Assembly: GCA_012295275.1 (NCBI GenBank)
Contig: CM022672.1
Location: 23,386,476 to 23,450,475 of the forward strand
Source of the DNA: Chrysomallon squamiferum
Taxonomy: Eukaryota; Mollusca; Gastropoda; Neomphalida; Peltospiridae
Direction: 5' to 3'
DNA length: 64,000 bases
Shown here: positions 14,820-27,448 of the stretch, piece by piece
How positions within the stretch are numbered: the stretch's first letter is position 1
How the letters are laid out: each line of letters begins with the position of its first letter
Notes under the pieces: generated by a model
Seen by the model: the letters and a program-made list of their open reading frames with translations, nothing else
Told to the model about the DNA's origin: nothing
Database searches by the model: none
Translations under genes and position numbers: made by a program

Positions 14820-15235
14820 GAATTTACATTTAATTCGATGTGGTCAAGATAACGTGTGTCAGAATATCTATCTCCGTATTGTTCAAAATTTTATTTTACG
14901 TTTAATTCGATGTGTTCAAGATAATATTGGTCACAGTATATATTCTCGTTGTTCAGTCTCTCTGCATTTACGTTTCATACGACATGTCTAAGATAATATA
15001 GGTGGCTACATCTGTGAATACGACACGGCAAAGATAATATAGGTCACATTACCTGAATTTTCGTTTAATACGACTTGGCTAAGAAAATATAGGTCACAGT
15101 ATCTGTGAATTTTCGTGTAATACGTCTTGGCTAAGAAAGTATAGGTCACGGTATCTGTGTATTTTCGTTTAATACAACATGGCTAAGATAATATAGGTCA
15201 GAATATCTATCTTCGTATTTTCATTCTCTGTGCTT
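14820..15235 (+). repeat. Minisatellite with 52-bp and 72-bp unit forms, 7 copies
   Basis: The core AAGATAATATAGGTCACA recurs at 14846, 14918, 14990, 15031, 15081, 15133 and 15185, giving spacings of 72, 72, 41, 50, 52 and 52. Each copy carries a TTTAATACGAC-like lead and a TATCTGTGAAT-like trailer. The first two units are longer variants and the last ones are the most uniform. No coding capacity is evident. Confidence 0.85.
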
Positions 15236-15363
15236 TTATGATTAATAGTACATGACTCTTCTCCTAAACATACCCGTTGCTGGATGCCCCATTTGTGTCA
15301 GTTTTCTACAAATGTTTGATTAAACACAGTGATAAGTACTTTATAAATATTTGTAGCTATTCG

Positions 15364-15367
<4 letters not shown>

Positions 15368-15418
<51 letters not shown>
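15368..15418. repeat. (AAT)n microsatellite
   Basis: About 17 AAT triplets. Confidence 0.97.
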
Positions 15419-15419
<1 letters not shown>

Positions 15420-18135
15420 ACGATAGTTTTCTAATATGTATTTATTTTCTAAGTTTTGGTCTGTTTATTCTCGATATAAATCATTTTATTTTATTGTGGT
15501 ACAGAATTATTTGATACAGAGGAAAATAATTCTACGAATGTTGTCGATAAATTTAGTTATAACTCCGGAATATATTCCACCACTTGTCAGATATTTTTGA
15601 ATTGTTGTATGTATTTGAACCGGAATGCTCGAGGGTTATGGCCTAACTAAAAATAAAGATATAACAAAAAATTGTAAAACTTAGGTAATTGACACAATTT
15701 TCTTCTTGGACATTTTATGAGTTTTGGCCGTCATTAGTTTCTTAACCATTTCTGGATGTGAAAGCCAGTGTATCAGGAAATGAACAGTAACTCGTAAACA
15801 CAGGCAATTAACATAGATTCCTTCTGGACAGAGATATCGTCGTCACTGGAAGTTCTTGATCGTGGCTGTAAACTGACTAAACTGTTTCTGGATATTGCTT
15901 TATAAATCAGGGCAGCTCTTGGTTCCCGTCATGACGAGGGCTGCAGTAACCCGTCATTTATCCCAGTCACGGATTGGAACTTCGGATTTTTTCAACAGAT
16001 GGACGATGTCACGATCCATTTTCTTTCAATACGAACTTGAAGTACGTCTTGTTGTCGTTATTTTTCTCTGATTAGAGGCTTTCATATATTTTTGTACTCA
16101 GTCCTCTTGAAGTTTACGATTCGTTTTAGGCTGGTTAGTAGTTTAGCCTTCTAGAGCTGCAGAATAAAGTATGGAACAACTACTAAAGTCAAAGGCTACC
16201 GTTTTCAATTAGCAGTATATTCAGTTTTATAGCCAGTTTCTTGTAGATGGCTTTCGTCTTAATAAAAAATAAAAAAATGTAATAATATGACATGTATTTT
16301 CTGAATGTTATATATTTTTATCTGCTTTTAGGAAATTACAAGAAATAAGAAAATGAATAAAATTCCGTAGCATAAATATGAATGACTAAAAAAAAAAAGA
16401 AAGAAAGAAAAGAAAAGAAAAGAACAATCAATGAAAGCGTAATGTTTAAAGAGAACTTATTTTAGACATTAATTTGAAACAAAAAATCGAAATAAATATT
16501 AGAATTAAATAAGTGGAATAGAGCGCTTAGATCTTTTATCCAAAAAACCCATTAACGTTCAAAGGAGACTTAAAAACTGAATTTAATAAATAAATGTATA
16601 AAATAAAATCGACCATAACTCCGTATAAAATCGCCAGAAATATATATAAAAAAAAAAAAACCAAAACCGAGTTTTATTATTCCTAATTTTATTAATTTCT
16701 CTTTCTTGGTATCACATCATGACTGGATAAATTCGTCATGATTCTATCCCTTCTCTTTTTCCATACCCTTGATTTTTGCTGGTTTGGGGACGACACCCAT
16801 CTAATTTCTTTATTTTATTTATACACCCAGATAACTAAGTTATAATTTTCCGGTGCTCTCCGTCTCTTTTAATTCCATTGTCTGTGACTATGGCCTAAAG
16901 ATGTTCCAGGGAAGTCTGACAATTATCTTGCACTCGGAACCATTTTTAATTACTGCTGGTGATCCAGGAAGTAACTGTACCTTGTATTTATCGACTTACT
17001 CTGTAGACTGTTTGACATTTCTCGTCTATTGTCGAGGTCCTGTGGCTTCCTACATAATAAAGTTTATAACGACTGTCACTCTATAACAGTTACTTGACAT
17101 AAATATTTGGATTTGTATTACATCTAAAAAGTCTGGTCAATAAGTAATTATTCTTCGATCAAATTCCAAATGAGTACTGTAAATAGAAATAGTTATTAAA
17201 AGTAATACAATAAATATCAGTATTATATGCATTACATGGCTAATCAGTCTTATTTTTAGACAGATAAGAGAATAAAAGACTAAACGAACTGAATACCAGT
17301 CCTTGTTATTTCTAGTTAAAGGCGTATCTAATATAGAGTTTCTGTTTGCTTGGGCCTGTAGGTGTATGTGTGTCTGTGTTTCTATTTACACGCACGCTTA
17401 CACACACACACAGACACAGTCTAAATGAACGATCCTCCAAAAGGAAATTTAAGCCATAGTAAACAGAGATTATTCGTAACAAAGCCGGCGAATACAATGC
17501 AGAATACAATGGCTGAGAGTTATTGTTCAAGTGTGGAAAATTTAACTGATTCCTGATCTTCAGTTATTCAGTTTTCTTGAAAATTTTATTCTTAGTTTCA
17601 ATTTTGCTGTATTTTCGATGAACATTTTAGTAATAACTATATAACTTCGTTTACAAGATAATGAATGATTAATCTTTATTTTCAAACCGATCCGAAAACG
17701 AAAGCTGACACTTCTTCTATAAGTAATATATCTAAGTCACGTTCGTCAAAATATAAAAATAAAACGTGTCATTGTGAGTGGGTGCTGCTTGCACCTGGTG
17801 ATGTCTTCTGTAGATTTCAAAACACGAACTGTCTTAATCACTCAGAGTAATTGCTTCCTTTGATACATGGGTGACCGATTTATTCACAGATGGTGAAAGT
17901 AAACAAGAAAGTGTGTGATAACATTACAATTACTTCCATATCTTGAGTATCACTTCAAAAAGGAATATCAGGTTATAACCTTTTTGTATAATGCATCTAT
18001 TTGTAAGTAATAAGCTAGAAAAAATATATACAAATGAAATAGACGTGAATTATGACGACTAGTTTGTTTTATTTTGATCATATCTTCAAGGAAAAAGAAA
18101 GAAGAAACATAATATGTATTTTAAGGACAACAACA
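15419..18135. other. Intergenic, no gene seen
   Basis: This is unique AT-rich sequence. Open frames at 16853-17086, 17312-17530 and 17665-17850 are 60-77 codons with no recognised domain. A GAAA/GAAAA tract lies at about 16399-16423. Confidence 0.55.
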
Positions 18136-18136
18136 A

Positions 18137-18245
18137 CTATTACTACTACTACTACTACTTCTACTACTACTATTACTACTACCACTACAACCACCATACC
18201 AACACAAGTACAACATTTCTATTATTACTACTGTCTCTACTGCTA
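18137..18245. repeat. (TAC)n trinucleotide repeat
   Basis: Imperfect TAC/ACT triplets produce poly-Tyr, poly-Thr and poly-Ser frames on different strands. Confidence 0.93.
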
Positions 18246-20160
18246 GGATTACAGTTATTGTTATTTCTGTTGCGACTAACACTATTCCTGAGGCTACTGT
18301 TGCTACTAAAACGATAAATTTACAAAGAAACAAACCAAATTACATACAAATGAACATCAGTTTACAAAATTAGAGTACTTAGAGTAAGGTTTCGAAATTT
18401 GAAACTCGGTGATACACTATCATTAGATTATTAATAGATTTTTACAATTATTATTTTCTGGAATCTGACCTTTCCTTGTATCGTTTGAAATATCAAATTA
18501 CAGTCGTATTTCAGTTACGAACCTATATGAACATTTTTTCTCATCACCAGTCTCGCCTGTTAATTGAATTGTTTTTATTTAGCTGTTTTAGTGTTCTCTC
18601 TTAGTTTGATGTTGTTGTTAACTGTGTACTAGCATCATTCAAGATTCGTATCTCATTTAAGGCATAAAGTGTATCTTCAACATCGCGCCCAAAAGTCAAA
18701 TAAAACCACATTGCTCTATATACGTGTTTCACTCTAACTGGAATCAGCATTTACGAAATGAATTTTCAGTATAAACTAAAGAGTAGAATAAGCGGCTGAC
18801 GACGTATATTAATTTTGTTTTCACTTCGGTACTGAAAGAGATATAAACTCGTCTAACGTACACAGATCACCCTAGGCATGCATTAATCTATAGTAGACGT
18901 GATCGTATTTCAAATGATTTAATAATTTAAAGAAAAAAATCATTTATTCTCAGGGCCTTTTGTATTAAATGAGAGAAAAAACCCACAAAAAACCACGGTA
19001 GTGAGAGTACGTTGCACACGGCCATTTCAGCTATAGGAACATAAAAGATTAATTCTGCATTAGTCAGGATCATGTTGTTTGAAAGGTTTTTAAGATGTTT
19101 ACATGTTAACTATTATAACCGAAAGTTGTTAACATAAATATACATTATTATATAGAAATATGCATACAGCGATATTTTTCATGGATACATGCAGACATAA
19201 CACGCACGAATATATAATTACGTGTGTGCGCGTTTACACACAAACACACACACACATATATAATGTGTATATGTGCGTGCATGAGAGTGTGTGTATGTGT
19301 GTGTCGCATTAGTGACAGTGTTTTCTTGCAGCCATTAATAATCATAGATAGAGACTAAAAATAAACTGCACTACCTTACATCTTTCTAAAATAATTTCAA
19401 TGTCGTTATTACAAATATCTTTCATCCACGATTAGTTTTCCTCCTGTAAATTGACTCATTTAAATAGCAGTACTTTTTTTTCAGTAAAGAAAAATACAAA
19501 TAAAAAATCAGTCATTCACCTTCGTGTTTTATTTGACCTTTCTGTCATCCTTCATTTGTTCCATAAACATTTCATTCCACTTTGGGTAAACTATTGATCA
19601 GCTTCAGAGGCACTGACTCTTATAGACTTAAATTCTTTAATTCTCTGGGTTTCATTTCTTTAACAGTTTTTCTTCTAAATGATATCACTATATCACTTAC
19701 ATTTATTTTTGCCATTTCTTGTAATGTGTTTGTATTATTAAATCCAACTGCTGTCGTATTTGATGACTTGCAAATTGAAGCACGAACTGTCTAAATCATT
19801 AATAGTGAATTAATTCTGTGAATCAGAGTCCATTTGATAAAAAAGTATACGTTACAGGCGCAGATTGAATGTTTGCATGTTTGTTGGTTTTAATCAGCCA
19901 CATTCTCTTGTGCATGTTAAACACAGTCAACCTTTGAATCAATACGTTTTTGGTATTTCACGAGACTCTATCTTTGAAATAAACAGTGTGTTGTTTTCTT
20001 TCCCGTTAAGAGATAACAGAGTGCATGTTCGAAATGTCAGTTGATTCGTCTTAAAGCATTATAAATGTTTTTAGCCAGCTGAGATTGAAGCATGTTTGCT
20101 ACTAAGACAAACATTATGTTAAAAACAAATACTACTAATAATTTACTGCTGAAAATTCAG
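18246..20160. other. Intergenic, no gene seen
   Basis: Mostly unique, with CA/TG-rich sequence at about 19235-19305. A 70-codon frame at 19582-19794 is hydrophobic but has no recognised motif and no homologue I can name. Confidence 0.55.
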
Positions 20161-20375
20161 GTGTGCATGTGTACAGTGTTAGTATGTATGCATGTATAGG
20201 GTGTATGCATATATGTATGTATGTATGTCTATATGTATGTATGTAAGTATGTATGTATATATGCATGTATGTATGTATGTATGTATATGTATGTGCATGT
20301 GCATACGTATGTATGAATAAATGTGTATGTATGTAAGTATGCATTTATGTATGTATATATGTATGTGTCTCTGTG

Positions 20376-20423
<48 letters not shown>

Positions 20424-20605
20424 TGTATATGTGTGTGTGTGTGTGTACGTTTGTGTATATATGGGTGAATATGTGTATGTGGAATGTATGTACGCAACCA
20501 CAACTGCATGAATGCAAATTTATATATATATATATATATATAATGTACATACACACACATACATACATATGCAGTTTTGCATGCATAAATGTGTGTATTT
20601 ACTAA
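20161..20605. repeat. (TATG)n cluster with (TA)n and (TG)n segments, about 440 bp
   Basis: TATG units with GCATG interruptions, a pure TA run at about 20376-20396, (TG)n at about 20430-20446 and a second TA run at about 20520-20541. All the Tyr/Cys/Val and His/Thr/Tyr frames here are repeat translations. Confidence 0.95.
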
Positions 20606-22063
<1,458 letters not shown>

Positions 22064-22269
22064 ATACACATACTTCTGTCTTTGTTTATAGCATTTAGGC
22101 ATTTGTAATAAAAAATATATCTTATGCTACAGACATCTAATTTCAGATTATTCTCTGTTTTGTTAAATATTGTTTTCTCTTATTTAGACATATTCAAATA
22201 AATAAGTAGTAATTTGTGTAAGGACATTTGATAAGTTTTAATGTTTAGTTATATTTTATTAATTATCAT

Positions 22270-22545
22270 GAAGTATATATATATATATATATACGTATAT
22301 ATAATTTTATGGATATAGTGAAATACGTACGTGTGTATAAATGTTATGTGTGTGTGTCTATGTGTATATATATGTGTGTGTGTGTGTGTGTGTCTGTGTG
22401 TGTGTGTGTGTGTTTGTATGGGTGGGTATGTATGTATGTATGTATGTATGTATGTATGTATGTATGTATCTAAGCATGTTTGTATGTATATGTGTTTTTA
22501 TTCCAATGTGTACATGTATATGTGTATGTTTCAAACTCAAATAAC
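22270..22545. repeat. (TA)n, (GT)n and (TATG)n cluster
   Basis: TA repeats near 22274-22302, GT repeats at about 22370-22412 and TATG units at about 22428-22470. Frames are repeat translations. Confidence 0.93.
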
Positions 22546-22804
22546 TGAACTAGGTCGTAATCGCGGAACAGGATCGGAGTTGTGTCGCGGACTTGTTTTT
22601 CTCTGACATGATGATGCATTTGACTGACACTTTGACAGATGATTAAGTTCAGTCATTGATGTGTACTGTATATGTTGAATGTGACTATTCATGCTTCTTT
22701 AACTGTTAAGTTTTCATCACAGTTTCCTGTATTGCACACTCATTATCTTCAGTGACGGTGGTTAATAAGACTCACTGATTGTCTGTAACTTGAGCAAGCG
22801 CTCT

Positions 22805-22859
22805 TGACCTAGGTACCAGTTCTTTCACAACATCGGAATTGTGGCGAACGGTTAACACA
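22805..22859 (-). pseudogene. Decayed GPCR fragment (TM2 end to ECL1) related to the receptor at 24.3-25.5 kb
   Basis: These 55 bases align without gaps to 25131-25185 inside the receptor gene with 48 identities, including 21 identical bases at one end. On the minus strand, in the receptor's frame, they correspond to residues 102-119: C-stop-PFATIPML-stop-KNWYLGQ against CKPFVIIRMLLKNWYLGQ. Two in-frame stops (TAA at the K103 position, TGA at L112) show that it is not functional. I could not extend the match convincingly on either side. It lies about 1.4 kb beyond the 3' end of the receptor in the same orientation, which suggests a remnant of a tandem duplicate or a small ectopic insertion. 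Confidence 0.7.
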
Positions 22860-24290
22860 CAATATTATATTTCGCAGTTATAATATAATAGAAACTACTT
22901 TCATAATGTAATAATTTTAACTTTAAATAATATTATTTACTATAGTGTAGTTTGTATAACTATTAAGTAAATAACATATATGGATTGCCAAAAAATGTGT
23001 TCGTATTTGTAATGGTAAATTTTAGTTATTTCATGAATAAAATTTATATAAATATGTCCACTCTTTTTTTGGTTTTTATTTTTGGACGGAGGGTTTACAA
23101 CAGTCTAGAAATATATATGCTAAATTAACAGTGTGGAAATATCAACAAAAACAATACTCCAGTAATTCTAAACACATGTACTGCGGAAAATTACTGTTGA
23201 TATTACGTTTTCGAAAATCATTTATTAGTAATGTTGTTTCTACTACAGTGAAACTACACAATATTCTGAATAAAAGAACAAAACAATTACGGCCAGGGAA
23301 GACTCCTAATAACATCATACAGTTTTAGCTTATATTAACGTGAACTGAGAAGCAAGCGACTGATGCACCGAATCATTTACATGTGGCGTTATACACGAGA
23401 CAGACTCAGCAAATGAGAAAGTACTGGGATTCCTCAATATCCTTTCACGACTAGAACATGTGAATCACTTTGAAATAGAACAGGAAATTAAATAAATGAA
23501 ATAAGAATAATTCAGTATTTGATTTATGTCGAACAGTGTTGTACAACAATATCTCAAAGCGCATTCATTTCTTGGTGCGTGCATTATGTAATTTTCCGAT
23601 TGGCTTGCCCCAGCCAATGCGCCTTTGCTGGTATTTTAAAGCCACATAGGATACATCTGTATTAAATTACCCTAGCTAGCTTGTCAGTAAGAGCTGTTGA
23701 CAAATATGTGGATGCTTAATTCTCGCACCTTCCTTATACAATTTTCATAAATCTCGCAACATATTTTTTTTATTATCATTATTATCAGAGAAACCATAAA
23801 ATAATGTTTCTCTTTATTTATTTATTAAAATTATCTTATTAATTTAAATTATTCTTTTATATCACAATGACTTAAAATGACCTCCAACATGCATTCTTAT
23901 TTATTTTGTAAAACACTCATACTATATTTTAATATAGACTGACACAAATAAACATTTTACAGTAATTTTTCCTACGTTCGTTTGGTTTGGTGTATATGAA
24001 TGTACTCATAGACATGTCTGCAAGATGTGCATACATGTATGTATATATGTAATTTTTTAAGTCATAATGATAACTGAGTTTTTTATGTGTTTTCTGTATC
24101 ATGAATCTACAGACTATCTTTATATGTTTGAAATTTTGCCACAAAAGAATCACCCTTCTATGGATTATGCTTTTCAATATTTCTATAGCCTTGAACAAAG
24201 TTTTTATCGCACACAGAAAAAATGAAAAAAGAAGAAAACAAAAGAATCTTTGACAAACATCTCGATTTTAAAAAGAAACATTAGAATATT
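22860..24290. other. Spacer between GPCR fragment and intact GPCR; no other gene
   Basis: Between the receptor relic and the receptor I see no further receptor-like sequence. Open frames at 23131-23328 and 23929-24198 show no domain. The promoter-like block at 23597-23692 lies here. Confidence 0.55.
23597..23692 (+). promoter_or_regulatory. Promoter-like block: inverted CCAAT pair, TATA-like box, possible 5' splice donor
   Basis: A GC-richer island in AT-rich DNA has ATTGGC (23599-23604) and GCCAAT (23613-23618) as an inverted CCAAT pair 8 bases apart. TATTTTAAA follows at 23632-23640. GTAAGA, a good 5' splice-donor match, follows at 23687. The spacing is that of a CCAAT/TATA promoter with a short first exon reading rightward, which would run antisense into the 3' end of the GPCR. 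No coding exon can be attached to it. The motifs are seen directly; promoter activity is inferred and weak. Confidence 0.2.
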
Positions 24291-24296
24291 TTTATT
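24291..24296 (-). promoter_or_regulatory. AATAAA polyadenylation signal overlapping the GPCR stop codon
   Basis: On the minus strand the receptor ends TTG TGA ATAAAA, so the last A of the TGA stop is the first A of a canonical AATAAA hexamer. If used, cleavage would fall about 10-30 bases further on (about 24260-24280) and leave an almost absent 3' UTR. The hexamer is seen directly. Its use is unproven, because AATAAA is common by chance in this AT-rich DNA. Confidence 0.3.
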
Positions 24297-25486
24297 CACA
24301 AAATGTTAGACATATCCCCAGGTTTGACGATACTCGATCTGGGAAGTACAAGTCTGTTTTCCTTGTGTATGTTCGATGTCATTACAAAAGATTCTGGATT
24401 TCTACTCGATCTCATGGTATAATTTGAGCACTTATGTTTCCTACTAGGCGTGCAGAAATTGCCTAAGTCTTTTCTAAAGTTCGTGTTGAACCAGCCGTAT
24501 ATAACAGGATTTACAAAAACGGATGTGAAAGCTACCAAGAGACACAGGGCGTGAATGAGAGGAAAGTTTGTGTGTTCGAAAATTCTGTAATTAATATCTG
24601 CAATGATGTTGATTAAAGTCAGAGGAAGCCATGATACAACAAACGCCACCGCCATGCTTGCAAGAAGAAGAACATTTTTCCGATGGCGGCGTAATTTCCG
24701 GCGGATACCATTAATGTCTGTTTGTGTATTTCCTTGAGCATCTATCCTTATTCGAAGAAACTGACATATTCGGATATGTAAAACAATAATGGCAGCCATT
24801 GGAGAGAGATATTGTATGAGTAAAATAGTTATCGTGTATAAAGTTAACAAAATGTAAGATTCCCATTTTTCGCGGCAAATTGAATATAATATTTCACCAT
24901 TGAACCCATTTAAGACAGGGTCCACCTCGTTTGTTAAAAAAATGGGTAAGGCGACCGCTAAAGAAATCGCCCAGATGGTAGGGATGATAATTCGAACGAT
25001 GCTGTTGTTTTTGTATCTACTTGAGGTATACAAAATGGCTTTATACCGGTCCACGGACAAAGCTAAAATAGTCAGTGTAGAAACGAACACGTAGGCTGTC
25101 TGAAGAGCTGGAACCAGCTTACACATGAACTGACCTAGGTACCAGTTCTTTAACAACATCCGAATGATGACGAAAGGTTTACACAACATGCACGTTAAAA
25201 TATCAGAAACGGCCAGATTGAAAATGTACCAGTTTCTACTCGTCTGGCGTGTCTTCCGCAACAGTATGACAAGACAGACGAGACAGTTGCCAGACAGTCC
25301 CAGAACAATCAGGGATGTGAAGCTGAGAATCAGAGCCAGTTCCGTATTGGTATGAAACCATCTGTCGGATTCACGATATTCCGTAGTCACTTTTATAAAA
25401 TCTTCTATCGAATAGTTTTTGGATAATCCAAGTGATTTTAAATCAAAATTTCCCATTAGCAGGCCGTAATCTGAAATATTTTCCAT
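24296..25486 (-). CDS. Rhodopsin-class (class A) GPCR, NPY/NPF receptor-like, single exon, 396 aa
   Basis: This is a complete seven-transmembrane receptor expected at the plasma membrane, probably binding a neuropeptide and signalling through G proteins. The extracellular N-terminus (about 1-48) has sequons at N3 and N24 and no obvious signal peptide. TM1 is about 50-76 with the GN pair at N67. TM2 is 86-108 with LAVSD and D95. ECL1 contains NWYLG with W115. C122 at the top of TM3 and C204 in ECL2 would form the conserved disulfide. DRY is at 146-148. TM4 has W172 and P181, and TM5 has P229. TM6 has SWLP (285-288) where most relatives have CWxP. TM7 has NPVIY (326-330), followed by helix 8, GWFNTNFRKDLG, which is typical of NPY/NPF receptors. 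C345 is a possible palmitoylation site. The length is normal for the family. The start is favoured by G at -3 and +4 and by an in-frame TAG six codons upstream (25502-25504). Met11 is a weaker alternative. No intron interrupts the ORF. The class A assignment is sure; the NPY/NPF subfamily and the ligand are inferred. Other peptide receptors, such as the PrRP or tachykinin groups, are possible. Confidence 0.96.
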   Translation of the reverse strand: MENISDYGLLMGNFDLKSLGLSKNYSIEDFIKVTTEYRESDRWFHTNTELALILSFTSLIVLGLSGNCLVCLVILLRKTRQTSRNWYIFNLAVSDILTCMLCKPFVIIRMLLKNWYLGQFMCKLVPALQTAYVFVSTLTILALSVDRYKAILYTSSRYKNNSIVRIIIPTIWAISLAVALPIFLTNEVDPVLNGFNGEILYSICREKWESYILLTLYTITILLIQYLSPMAAIIVLHIRICQFLRIRIDAQGNTQTDINGIRRKLRRHRKNVLLLASMAVAFVVSWLPLTLINIIADINYRIFEHTNFPLIHALCLLVAFTSVFVNPVIYGWFNTNFRKDLGNFCTPSRKHKCSNYTMRSSRNPESFVMTSNIHKENRLVLPRSSIVKPGDMSNIL

Positions 25487-27178
25487 CGCTTGAAGACAAG
25501 GCTAAGCTGCAAAGTGCAGTACCTCAGGACATCGCCATGATGGACATCATGAACAAACAAAACAAGAATGAGGCTGGAATGTACCGCAATTTCAGTCTTT
25601 CATAAAGTCATGTTTATATGTTTCATAATGTCAATATATAATAATAATTCACATATATAATCTCATGTCATGATGACTTTGCACATATAATCATCCAGCG
25701 ATGATATTTAACATCATAATGGTTACCACATTATATCATGGTGGTTAATACATAATTTGTTATAACGATCTTGCATGGATTGTTGTATTGTTGTGATCTC
25801 TCAAACTGTTTTATCCTTTGCAGATAGTATCATTCTACACAGCTTTCACATATTTGATCATATTATGGAGATCTTGAATATTTTGTAACAGTTATCCCAC
25901 ACATGAATGTTCAGATTCTTTAGATATTCCACAATTACTCTGGGCTATTAAATATGTATCGCATTTAAAGCTGACCGAACAAACTCTCTTTGCCGTTACG
26001 ATCAAATTGACTTGAAATCTCTCCTTTGAATAGTTACAAATACGATAAAAATGTTCCTCTGTTATGAAACGTCTCAAATGGACTTATTATAGATATGTAC
26101 CAAAATAATTTTTGTTTTCTGTTTTCTAATGAATCAGATACTGCAGAGAAAGGAAATATGTTTAAAATCATCCATTCAACAACTGATGAGCTGTTTGATA
26201 AGAATATTCTTCGGAAAATAAATCATCTTTTCTGCGACATTCATTACTAGAATACATAAACAACATCTTCTAACTGAAGAATCATTAGTTACATATTTGA
26301 ATTGTTTAATATCCACGCATTCTCATGATGTATATAACTATACTTATAAACATACAACGTAAAAATTTGGTTTTACAAAATTGCTGATCCATTGTTTTTT
26401 ATGCTAATATTTCATTTCTCTCCTTTTTTTTCAGTATATGAATTTATCTTTTCATCGTAAGTATCGAAATATATTCCAAAGGTTTTTTTTTTATATCTGC
26501 AACACGAAAGAAGGATTCAAACTTATATTTTTTTATTTTTATTCATGACGATTGGTTTCTATTATCGGTTTGAACCAGGAACATACACATTAGTTATTAA
26601 AATCAAGACACTTTTGTTCTCATCACGACTGAAAAATCCCGCAACGATTTTAGTTATTTGTGCCTCTTCCAGACTTCGCATTTAATAATGAATTACGATC
26701 CGAGTCTGAAACGAAAAAAATACTTTATAAATCGTTAAGTCGTAGTGTTGTAGAAAAAGCCAGACACCACATCAGACAACTGCGAATAGCAGGGAATCCA
26801 GTTAACAGAAATAAATTGTCTTTCGTACATATAAGTTTCACCACTGTCATACCTATTTGCGAACTATATATATATATATAGTTTCTCATCCGAAAATCTT
26901 AATCTAAAATCAATGCGCTTGTAAATATATATATGAGAAGTATCTTCACAGCTACAGGTTAGTTGACATATTATGTTCTTTCTGCTTCTTCTTTTTTATA
27001 TCCCCACTGATGCCAGAGGTATTTGGCTTCAGGAAAAGGTCCAGAATGGCTCTGGGGTTTTGTTTCAACACTAAGTTCTTAAACTGGTTTCCGAGACATA
27101 AGCCGCTGTTTCACATGAAAAACGTGTTCTCTGAAAACCTTTTTGATAACCGGATAGCATTCTCTTCTTTCAGCTTCT
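25487..27178. other. 5' flank of the GPCR; no exon recognised
   Basis: On the minus strand, TAG at 25502-25504 closes the receptor frame upstream. A CTTTGCAG near 25510 could be a 3' splice site for a non-coding leader exon, but its pyrimidine tract is weak. The stretch 25660-25760 holds diverged short repeats of CATATAATC and ATCATG. The open frame at 26660-26881 has no recognised domain. Confidence 0.45.
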
Positions 27179-27270
27179 GTAATAATAATAATTATTATTA
27201 TTACAATAACGACAACAACAACAACAACAACAACAACAATAATAATAATAATAATAATAATAATATCAGT
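27179..27270. repeat. (AAT)n/(AAC)n triplet block
   Basis: AAT, ATT, AAC and AAT triplets in succession. The poly-Asn/Tyr frame is an artefact of the repeat. Confidence 0.93.
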
Positions 27271-27389
27271 ATTAATAATGATAATATGAAAAACAATGAC
27301 GAAAATGAATAAGAAGAAAGAAACAGGAAAACTTGAACAGATAAATCATTAAAAAAAAGTTAATGCAAAAATAAAAGCAGTATTAACAA

Positions 27390-27448
27390 CAATGATAGCG
27401 ATAACAAAATTACATGAACAATGATAGCGATAACAAAACTACACGAAC
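27390..27448 (+). repeat. 29-bp tandem duplication
   Basis: AATGATAGCGATAACAAAA recurs at 27391 and 27420 with two or three differences per unit. It is a recent local duplication inside A-rich DNA. Confidence 0.8.

Noticed and set aside
24900-25355. Plus-strand frames inside the GPCR gene
   Set aside because: Antisense shadows of the receptor coding sequence.
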